DNA of 29,996 nt from Flavobacteriales bacterium. Lineage in GTDB: Bacteria; Bacteroidota; Bacteroidia; Flavobacteriales; PHOS-HE28. Location: contig SSGN01000144.1 of the NCBI GenBank assembly GCA_008016945.1, forward strand, positions 1 through 29,996, read 5' to 3'. The translations under genes were made by a program, and so were the position numbers. The notes under the pieces were generated by a model. That model saw nothing but the letters and a program-made list of their open reading frames with translations, made no database searches and was not told the origin of the DNA. Numbering within the stretch: position 1 is the stretch's first letter; each line of letters begins with the position of its first letter. Below, piece by piece: positions 24,731 through 29,996 of this stretch.

Positions 24731-24967
24731 CTATCCCTTCACATCGGCCATGCTCGCGCCGTAGTTGATGTGCAGCACATCGGCGCCCAGCACCAGCGCG
24801 GGTACGCTCTTCACACCGGCGGCCTCGGCCTCGGCGATACGAGCGCGCTGTTCGCCCAGGTGGACGACCTCCACATCGTAACGGTCACGGTCCACCAGTT
24901 CGGTGATCCGGTTCTCGGCGCTCACGCAAACGGGGCACCCTGCATGGTAGAAAACGGCTTTGTTCAT
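24731..24967 (-). CDS. Small thioredoxin/glutaredoxin-like protein with CPVC motif
   Basis: A 78-residue cytoplasmic protein of thioredoxin-like type starting MNKAVFYHAGCPVCVSAENRI, with the redox motif CPVC at residues 11-14, VEVVHLGE, and the cis-Pro segment VKSVPALVLGADVLHINYG. The size and CPxC position are like glutaredoxins or short thioredoxins. It probably reduces or transfers to the neighbouring Cys-rich proteins, which is inference. ATG 24967 is chosen over an upstream in-frame codon because it gives the family N-terminus. A shared 10-mer leader (AAACACGAAC) precedes it by 4 nt, as before the PepSY-like gene. Confidence 0.85.
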   Translation of the reverse strand: MNKAVFYHAGCPVCVSAENRITELVDRDRYDVEVVHLGEQRARIAEAEAAGVKSVPALVLGADVLHINYGASMADVKG

Positions 24968-25017
24968 GGTTGTTCGTGTTTTTGGTTGAACGATCTTGTT
25001 CAGATGGAGAATGGTGG

Positions 25018-25755
25018 TCACCGCACCTTGTACGGCAACGTGAGGTCCTTGCTGGCCACGGAATACACCTTGTACACGCCAAGCATGGGCTTGTCGCCGC
25101 TGCCATGGCCGCCTTCGGCGCCACCGGTGTTCACTTCCATGAAGCAGGCCACGCCATCGAAAGAGAAATCGCGACGGTTGTTGATCCGGTAGTCGGGCAC
25201 CACCACACGGATGGTGTTACCCTCGGTGATCACCTGGTAACCGGGCGAGTCCATGTACATGGGCATGCCGGGGTTGGTGGGTGGGAGCTTCACGCTCTTA
25301 TCGCCCTCGGCGAACTGCTTCACGGCGAGGCCACCCGCAACACGCTTGTCCTCGTTGAGCACCACCCAGTGCGGGTGCCATACCACACCGTCGTTGCCGT
25401 AGTCGCCATCCGCATTCTCGTCCCACAGCGGGCTGTCGTCGAAGTCGGGATGGGAGGTAAGGGCGAGGGCCACGATGCCGTCGGTGGCACTGAAGCCCAC
25501 GTCGGTGGACTTGAGCGTGGTGGGGAACACGTAGCCCAGCACGGGCGCGCCGTTCAACTGGCCTGCAGGTGCCGGAGTGGTCTTGCCCGCGGTACCTTCC
25601 ACCGTCACCTCCCAGATGGTGGCGGCAATGCGTGCATCGTGCTGCACGGTGACCTGCTTGATCCTGAAGTTGGCATTGTCGTAGTTGGCGCACTTGTCGC
25701 AGGCGGTAGCGGCCGTGGTCGCGGCGAGAAGGGTGAGGGCGATCGTGTATCGCAT
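25018..25755 (-). CDS. Exported protein with CDKC motif, predicted lipoprotein
   Basis: A 245-residue exported protein of no family I recognise. The N-terminus MRYTIALTLLAATTAATAC ends in a lipobox-like TAC, with Cys19 followed by DKC (CDKC). If lipidated, one Cys of the pair would be consumed; otherwise the pair could be redox-active or metal-binding. The mature part contains GYVFPTTLKSTDVGF, HPDFDDSPLWDENADGDYGNDGVVWHPHWVVL and YKVYSVASKDLTLPYKV. The acidic DENADGDYGND stretch resembles a Ca-binding loop. It heads an operon (its gene, thioredoxin-like, MarR) with a strong -7 element and palindrome upstream. Confidence 0.75.
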   Translation of the reverse strand: MRYTIALTLLAATTAATACDKCANYDNANFRIKQVTVQHDARIAATIWEVTVEGTAGKTTPAPAGQLNGAPVLGYVFPTTLKSTDVGFSATDGIVALALTSHPDFDDSPLWDENADGDYGNDGVVWHPHWVVLNEDKRVAGGLAVKQFAEGDKSVKLPPTNPGMPMYMDSPGYQVITEGNTIRVVVPDYRINNRRDFSFDGVACFMEVNTGGAEGGHGSGDKPMLGVYKVYSVASKDLTLPYKVR

Positions 25756-25783
25756 GGTCGATGGGGTTTCGTGGTTTCGGCGA

Positions 25784-25807
25784 CAAATTTAGTTCGGCTT
25801 CCGAACT
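25784..25807 (-). promoter_or_regulatory. -7 element and 17-bp palindromic operator of the CxxC/thioredoxin/MarR operon
   Basis: On the minus strand TAAATTTG (25791 down to 25784) is a perfect -7 element, about 28 nt before ATG 25755. Touching it upstream is a perfect inverted repeat AGTTCGG-CTT-CCGAACT (25791-25807). Palindromes of this length, placed between -7 and -33, are typical MarR-family repressor sites, and a MarR gene ends this operon. Operator identity is inference. Confidence 0.6.
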
Positions 25808-25861
25808 TTTCGGACACCCATCCTTTTTTCCGGATACATACGTCCTTAATTCTTGGAATGC

Positions 25862-25869
25862 TACCTTCG
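25862..25869 (+). promoter_or_regulatory. Possible -7 element of the DUF488 gene
   Basis: TACCTTCG matches TAnnTTYG and ends 6 nt before ATG 25876. The transcript would be nearly or fully leaderless. No proper -33 TTG is visible. Confidence 0.45.
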
Positions 25870-25875
25870 TTCACC

Positions 25876-26244
25876 ATGGCGTTCCAGCTCAAACGGATCC
25901 AAGAAGCACCTGCCGCTAGCGATGGCCACCGCATGCTGGTGGACCGTTTGTGGCCACGCGGCTTCACCAAGGAACGCGCCCATTTGAACGAGTGGAACAA
26001 GACGCTCCCACCGTCCAATGAACTTCGCAAAGCCTACCACGCGGGATCGCTGGACTTCCGTGCCTTTTCCAGCGCCTACCGCAAAGAACTACGTACCCAT
26101 CTTGAAGAACTCGACCGTGTTCGTACCCTGGCCGAGGAGGGCATGGTCACTTTGCTGTACGCATCCGCTGACCCGGTCCACAACCATGCGCGGGTACTCC
26201 TCGATGTACTGAGCCAAGGGTGGATCGAACATCCCGCTGCATAG
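25876..26244 (+). CDS. DUF488 (YeaO-like) family protein
   Basis: A 122-residue protein of the DUF488 family. Diagnostic segments are QLKRIQEAPAASDGHRMLVDRLWPRGFTKERA (family pattern R-V-L-V-D-R-L-W-P-R-G), LRKAYHAG and VTLLYASADPVHNHARVLLDVL. The family is small and cytoplasmic, of unknown biochemical function; the conserved DRLWPRG and LLYxxxDxxxNxA motifs suggest a ligand- or nucleic-acid-binding role. The start ATG 25876 gives the family N-terminus; an in-frame ATG at 25858 overlaps the -7 element and is unlikely. Confidence 0.85.
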   Translation: MAFQLKRIQEAPAASDGHRMLVDRLWPRGFTKERAHLNEWNKTLPPSNELRKAYHAGSLDFRAFSSAYRKELRTHLEELDRVRTLAEEGMVTLLYASADPVHNHARVLLDVLSQGWIEHPAA

Positions 26245-26260
26245 GCGGACCGATCGCCAG

Positions 26261-26500
26261 GCCTCATGTGTGATACCACTTCGCACTAAGGCGTAGGCCG
26301 ATCTGCTTGGTCTTCCCGCAAGCGGGATGAAACATTTTCCACATGTCTTCTCCGTCGTGATCGTTCCGTAGCACCGGCCCTCGGTAGCGCTGCTCCCTGC
26401 GGTCTACACCTTCGGCGTTGCAACGACCCCCTACGTATCGTCCTGCGAAACAATCCCTTCGCAGCTTTAGCCTACGCCTAAATGCGCAATGGTGTGAGGC
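26261..26500. repeat. 240-bp inverted-repeat element between DUF488 and CoA-transferase genes
   Basis: Bases 26273-26298 and 26470-26495 are inverted repeats matching at 21 of 26 positions, with a perfect core (AGGCGTAGGC and GCCTACGCCT). Adding GCCTCA at 26261-26266 and TGAGGC at 26495-26500 extends the arms with an indel. Inside are small hairpins (TCCCGC-AA-GCGGGA at 26314-26327; CTGCGAA with TTCGCAG flanking ACAATCCC). No gene is visible in the 377-bp gap from 26245 to 26621 other than this element. It may be a decayed mobile element or a structured RNA. Confidence 0.55.
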
Positions 26501-26621
26501 TCGCTGTCCTTCGACCGCACCTACCCTACCCTTCGCTCCAGCCGCCCTTCTTCCAGTGAACGAGCCCACTCAACTGACGAATGCCGGACCACCATCCCTC
26601 GCACCATACGATCTTCGCCGC

Positions 26622-27902
26622 ATGGAACAACCGTGGATGACCGCCGAGGAGGCGGTGCGTAGCGTGAAGAGCGGGGACCGTGTGTTCATTCACGGTAGCG
26701 CAGCCACGCCGGTACGCTTGGTACACGCCCTACTCGACCGGCACAACGAACTGCACGATGTGGAGCTCACCGCCATAAGCACCTTCGGCGACCTGGGGTT
26801 CGACCGACCCGAGGTGCAAGGCCCCTTCTTCCTGAACGCGCTCTTCGTATCGGCCAACATGCGGCGTTCGGTTGACGGGCCTCATGGCGACTACGTGCCC
26901 GTGTTCCTGAGCGAGATCCCCCGACTGTTCGACCGGGGCATACTGCCCATCGACGTGGCGTTGGTCCAGGTATCGCCACCCGACCGGCACGGCTTCTGTT
27001 CCCTGGGCGTAAGCGTGGATGTAGCCCGCAGCGCCGTTCGCAACGCGCGCTCGGTGATCGCCCAGGTGAACCCCAACATGCCCCGAACCTTGGGCGATGG
27101 ACAGGTGCATGTGAGCCGGTTCACGGCCATGGTCGCGGTGAACGACCCGCTGCCCGAAGTGGACTACCAAAGCCAGATCGGTGACAAGGAAAGACGTGTG
27201 GCCGAACTGGTGAGCGGCCTGATCGACGATCGCGCCACCTTGCAGATGGGCATTGGCGCCATACCCGATGCCATCCTCGGTGCACTCCGCGGGCACAAGG
27301 ACCTGGGCATCCACACGGAGATGTGCAGCAACGGCATCATCGACCTGGTCCAACAGGGCGTGGTGACCAACGCCTTCAAGAAGAAACAGCGCGGCAAAGT
27401 GGCCACCGCCTTCGCCTTCGGCACCCGTCGGCTCTACGACCTGGTGGACGACAACCCCTTCTTCGCCTTCCTCGACGCCCAATACGTGAACGACACCAAA
27501 GTGATCCGGGAGAACCCGAACGTGGTGGCCGTGAACAGCGCGATCGAGGTGGACCTCACCGGGCAGGTGTGCGCAGATAGCATCGGCACTTATCAATACA
27601 GCGGAGTGGGCGGCCAGATGGACTTCATGCGCGGTGCTGCCTTGAGCGAGGGTGGTAAACCGATCATCGCCCTCTGTAGCACCACGAACCGCGGGGCCAG
27701 CAAGATCGTGCCCTTCCTCAAGCCCGGTGCTGGGGTGGTGACCACCCGTGCCCATGTGCACTACGTGGTGACCGAACACGGCGTGGCCTACCTGTACGGC
27801 AAGAACCTGGAACAGCGCGCCAGGGCATTGATCGCGATCGCCGCTCCGGAACACCGGGAGGAATTGGAGCGTGCCACCCACGCCCGGTTCCACTCCGCTT
27901 GA
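26622..27902 (+). CDS. Acetyl-CoA hydrolase / CoA-transferase family protein
   Basis: A 426-residue enzyme of the acetyl-CoA hydrolase/4-hydroxybutyrate CoA-transferase family. Seen segments are MTAEEAVRSVKSGDRVFIHGSAATP near the start, VQVSPPDRHGFCSLGVSVD, LQMGIGAIPDAIL, the catalytic Glu at about residue 309 in SAIEVDLTGQV, and GVGGQMDFMRGA, which is family-typical. It probably moves CoA between acyl groups such as acetate, succinate or 4-hydroxybutyrate; the substrate cannot be read. ATG 26622 is preferred because of the -7-like element GATCTTCG at 26610-26617 (4 nt before the start); ATG 26637 is possible. A Rrf2 gene begins 38 nt downstream. Confidence 0.9.
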   Translation: MEQPWMTAEEAVRSVKSGDRVFIHGSAATPVRLVHALLDRHNELHDVELTAISTFGDLGFDRPEVQGPFFLNALFVSANMRRSVDGPHGDYVPVFLSEIPRLFDRGILPIDVALVQVSPPDRHGFCSLGVSVDVARSAVRNARSVIAQVNPNMPRTLGDGQVHVSRFTAMVAVNDPLPEVDYQSQIGDKERRVAELVSGLIDDRATLQMGIGAIPDAILGALRGHKDLGIHTEMCSNGIIDLVQQGVVTNAFKKKQRGKVATAFAFGTRRLYDLVDDNPFFAFLDAQYVNDTKVIRENPNVVAVNSAIEVDLTGQVCADSIGTYQYSGVGGQMDFMRGAALSEGGKPIIALCSTTNRGASKIVPFLKPGAGVVTTRAHVHYVVTEHGVAYLYGKNLEQRARALIAIAAPEHREELERATHARFHSA

Positions 27903-27928
27903 CCGGGACCCGCACAACGAACGCCCCA

Positions 27929-27936
27929 TACCTTCG
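27929..27936 (+). promoter_or_regulatory. Possible -7 element of the Rrf2 gene, leaderless spacing
   Basis: TACCTTCG matches TAnnTTYG and ends 4 nt before ATG 27941. The same 4-nt spacing is seen before the OmpR-type regulator and the CoA-transferase. A TTG at 27899-27901 is 27 nt upstream, too far for the standard -33 spacing. Confidence 0.45.
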
Positions 27937-27940
27937 CCCC

Positions 27941-28375
27941 ATGTTCTCCAAGGCCTGTCAATACGCCATCCGTGCCACGGTCCTTATCGCCATGGAAAGC
28001 CGCAATGGCCGACGCATGAGCCTGGTGCAGATCGCCGAACGCACCGGCTCGCCACAAGCGTTCACCGCCAAGGTCCTGCAACAGCTCGCCCGCCAAGGCA
28101 TCCTGGAAAGTACCAAAGGGCCTCACGGAGGCTTCGATCTTTCGCCCGCCAATGCCCGGAAAGTGAAGCTGAGCATGGTGGTGAAGGCCATCGATGGCGA
28201 TGATGTGTACCGCGGTTGCGGCATGGGACTGCCCCAGTGCAACGCCAAGAAACCGTGTCCATTGCACGACCACTTCCAGCAGGTGCGCGACGACCTCCGG
28301 AAGATGTTGGAGACCACCGATGTGCATACCCTATCGATGGACTTGGAGCAGGGAAAGGCGGTGCTGAAGCGCTGA
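27941..28375 (+). CDS. Rrf2-family transcriptional regulator with Fe-S cluster cysteines
   Basis: A 144-residue winged-helix regulator of the Rrf2 family (IscR/NsrR relatives). The N-terminus MFSKACQYAIRATVLIAMES matches the family start. The DNA-binding helices are around residues 28-60 (SLVQIAERTGSPQAFTAKVLQQLARQGILESTKGPHGGF). Three cysteines (93, 100, 106) in CGMGLPQCNAKKPC have the C-x6-C-x5-C spacing seen in Fe-S-binding Rrf2 proteins, so it probably senses NO, oxygen or Fe-S status. It precedes a cbb3-type oxidase gene by 111 bp, and a GGACA-N4-TGTCC repeat lies in that gap. Confidence 0.9.
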   Translation: MFSKACQYAIRATVLIAMESRNGRRMSLVQIAERTGSPQAFTAKVLQQLARQGILESTKGPHGGFDLSPANARKVKLSMVVKAIDGDDVYRGCGMGLPQCNAKKPCPLHDHFQQVRDDLRKMLETTDVHTLSMDLEQGKAVLKR

Positions 28376-28447
28376 TCCCTTTCCACGCAGATCTGGGGAG
28401 CCGTAATTCAACTGCTCTGCCATCGCTTTCATGGCCATTCTGTTTTC

Positions 28448-28469
28448 GGACATTTTTGTCCTATATTTG
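28448..28469 (+). promoter_or_regulatory. Oxidase promoter -7 element with adjacent inverted repeat
   Basis: TATATTTG (28462-28469) is a perfect TAnnTTTG. Touching it upstream is GGACA-TTTT-TGTCC (28448-28461), a 5-bp perfect inverted repeat with a 4-nt spacer. This position suits a repressor. The neighbouring Rrf2 regulator is the natural candidate, by inference. The oxidase ATG is 17 nt after the -7 element. Confidence 0.55.
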
Positions 28470-28486
28470 CCCCGTCTTCCCATCCC

Positions 28487-29996
28487 ATGCTTCTCTCCTC
28501 CGCAGCCAACGGCATCTTCTCGCAGCCCGGTATCATCGGCACCTTGGTATTGACCGGCATCGTACTCTTCGTAGGTGCCTTGGTCGTGGCTGCACGGGTG
28601 CAGCGCATGATCGACTACCTCCGCCGCCAACGCGACCCACGCCTGCGCCGCACGGTGCGTCACAGCGACTTCCATCTCCGTGGAGACGAGCTGGGTGGCA
28701 CGTTCCCCAGCGACGACCCGCGTGGATTGGTGGAGCGCGCCGTGACCGAGCCCGACATCCCGCTGGTGGACGAGAAGAAGAAGGTGCGGCAACGTTTGGA
28801 GGTAGCGCCCGAGCTGCGCCGCGTGATCGTGTGGTACCTCGCCGCCGCCACGGGCTGGCTGGTGTTCGGCACGTTGGTGGGCCAGTACGTGGGCATGAAG
28901 TTCGTGTGGCCCGACATGGACCATGTAGCGTGGCTCTCCTTCGGCCGCCTGCGCCCGGTGCATACCAACACCGTGTTCTGGGGCTGGGCCTCGCTGGCCA
29001 TGATCGGGCTGGGCTACTTCGTGGTGGCGCGTACCTCGGCCACGGCCATCCACAGCTACAAACTGGCATGGCGTGCGTGGTGGCTCATCAACCTTTCGCT
29101 GGTGAGCGGCAACCTGCTGCTGATGGCCGGGATCAACAACGGCGGCGGCGAATACCGCGAGTACATCTGGCCCGCCATGCTGCCCTTCGCCGTCGGCCTG
29201 TTCCTCACCTTCCGCAACTTCTACCGCACCGTGGCCACGCGCAAGATCGGCGAGATCTACATCAGCAACTGGTACATCCTCGCCGCGCTGGTGTGGACGC
29301 TCGTGCTCGCCACCATCGGTTACCTGCCGTGGTACCAGGACGGCCTGGGCGAGACCGTGATCCAGGGCTACTATATGCACCAAGGCGTGGGCATGTGGTT
29401 CATGACCTTCACGCTGGGGCTGCTTTACTACTACCTGCCCTCCGCGCTCAACAAGCCCATCTATTCTTACTCATTGGGCGTGCTGGCGTTCTGGACGCAG
29501 ATGCTCTTCTACACGATGATCGGCACTCACCACTTCGTGTTCGCGCCGCTGCCGTGGTGGCTGCAAACGGTGGCCATCGTGTTCAGCGCGGGCATGTTCA
29601 TCCCCGTGGTGGCCGGCACCACCAACTTCCTCATGACCATGCGCGGTAGTTGGAGCGCGATCGGCAGCAGCTACGTGCTCCCCTTCTTCCTCGTGGCCGT
29701 GATCTTCTACTTCGTGGGCAGCACGCAGGGCAGCCTGCAAGCCTTCCGCTTCACCAACCACGTGTTGCACTTCACCGATTTCAACGTGGCGCACTCCCAC
29801 ATGACCATGTACGGCATCATCTCCTTCGCGCTGTGGGCCTGCGTGTATGCCATCCTGCCGCGTATAACTGGGCGTGAACCCGCGCAACTGCTGGTGGGCG
29901 CGCACTTCTGGACGGCATTCATCGGCCTGTTCGCCTACATGATCAGCATGATGGCCGGCGGCACCATCAAGGGCATCCAATGGATCGATGGCAAGC
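28487..29996 (+). CDS. ccoN: cbb3-type cytochrome c oxidase catalytic subunit I, 3' end cut by window
   Basis: Haem-copper oxygen reductase subunit in the inner membrane. The frame is open from ATG 28487 to the window end, giving about 503 residues. Ligand residues are visible: His159 in RPVHTNTVFWGW (low-spin haem), His298 in YYMHQGVGMW (CuB), His348/His349 in GTHHFVF (CuB), and His436/His438 in NVAHSHMTMYG (haem). Tyr342, six residues before His348, fits the cross-linked Tyr of CcoN, and NorB-type glutamates are absent, so an oxygen rather than NO reductase is favoured. The N-terminal ~125 residues form an extra helix (~15-38) plus a charged segment. It is the first gene after Rrf2. Confidence 0.9.
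   Translation, partial: MLLSSAANGIFSQPGIIGTLVLTGIVLFVGALVVAARVQRMIDYLRRQRDPRLRRTVRHSDFHLRGDELGGTFPSDDPRGLVERAVTEPDIPLVDEKKKVRQRLEVAPELRRVIVWYLAAATGWLVFGTLVGQYVGMKFVWPDMDHVAWLSFGRLRPVHTNTVFWGWASLAMIGLGYFVVARTSATAIHSYKLAWRAWWLINLSLVSGNLLLMAGINNGGGEYREYIWPAMLPFAVGLFLTFRNFYRTVATRKIGEIYISNWYILAALVWTLVLATIGYLPWYQDGLGETVIQGYYMHQGVGMWFMTFTLGLLYYYLPSALNKPIYSYSLGVLAFWTQMLFYTMIGTHHFVFAPLPWWLQTVAIVFSAGMFIPVVAGTTNFLMTMRGSWSAIGSSYVLPFFLVAVIFYFVGSTQGSLQAFRFTNHVLHFTDFNVAHSHMTMYGIISFALWACVYAILPRITGREPAQLLVGAHFWTAFIGLFAYMISMMAGGTIKGIQWIDGK

Noticed and set aside
25812..25836. GGACA followed by CCGGATAC near the DUF488 promoter as a second Rrf2-type site
   Set aside because: The half-sites are not in the GGACA-N4-TGTCC arrangement and do not form an inverted repeat.
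1..29996. tRNA, rRNA, CRISPR arrays, riboswitches, prophage or intact insertion sequences
   Set aside because: Intergenic gaps were read on both strands and none shows cloverleaf-like, spacer-repeat or transposase sequence; a covariance-model scan would be needed to exclude faint RNAs.

Overview
The window looks like chromosomal DNA of a GC-rich member of the Bacteroidota, probably Flavobacteriales. This rests on three things. Two secreted proteins end in type IX secretion (T9SS) sorting tails. Several genes are preceded by the Bacteroidota -7 promoter element (TAnnTTTG or TAnnTTCG) and show no clear Shine-Dalgarno sequence. The gene content (DUF4286 next to rsmA, a LytS/LytTR pair, PepSY-like protein with an OmpR/histidine-kinase pair, a Rrf2 regulator before a cbb3-type oxidase) fits that phylum. 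Species cannot be fixed from sequence alone.

Layout. 1-2.9 kb: 3' part of metK, a perfect 29-bp-arm palindrome, a four-helix-bundle gene broken by an amber codon, a 164-bp inverted-repeat element, then rplU-rpmA with promoter and terminator. 2.9-7.8 kb: a tightly overlapping plus-strand run of serS, a lipoprotein-like gene, a TPR protein, DUF4286 and rsmA. 7.9-11.1 kb: mgtE, a D-2-hydroxyacid dehydrogenase and a glycerophosphodiester phosphodiesterase. 11.1-15.6 kb (minus strand): a membrane protein with an HPt-like C-terminus, aspartate kinase, a delta-60-repeat T9SS cargo, and an SSAT-like acetyltransferase divergent from fructose-1,6-bisphosphatase. 16.7-19.9 kb: TPR sensor kinase plus LytTR regulator, convergent with an ECF-like sigma factor. 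20.1-21.3 kb: a second T9SS cargo. 21.4-24.0 kb (minus): OmpR-type regulator, histidine kinase and a PepSY-like periplasmic protein. 24.1-25.8 kb (minus): a secreted CxxC protein, a small CPVC thioredoxin-like protein and a MarR regulator with a Cys/His-rich tail. 25.9-30 kb: DUF488, a second inverted-repeat element, an acetyl-CoA hydrolase/CoA-transferase, a Rrf2 Fe-S regulator, and the 5' part of a cbb3-type oxidase catalytic subunit that runs off the window.

The most interesting signals are regulatory. Phased GGGAA (TTCCC on the sense strand) direct repeats occur upstream of both the OmpR regulator and the PepSY-like gene, suggesting a self-contained regulon. A 17-bp perfect palindrome abuts the -7 element of the CxxC/thioredoxin/MarR operon, a likely MarR operator. 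A GGACA-N4-TGTCC repeat abuts the -7 element of the oxidase gene, a candidate Rrf2 site. Three genes have a -7-like element ending exactly 4 nt before the start codon, which would give leaderless mRNAs. No RNA genes, CRISPR arrays, prophage or intact insertion sequences were seen.
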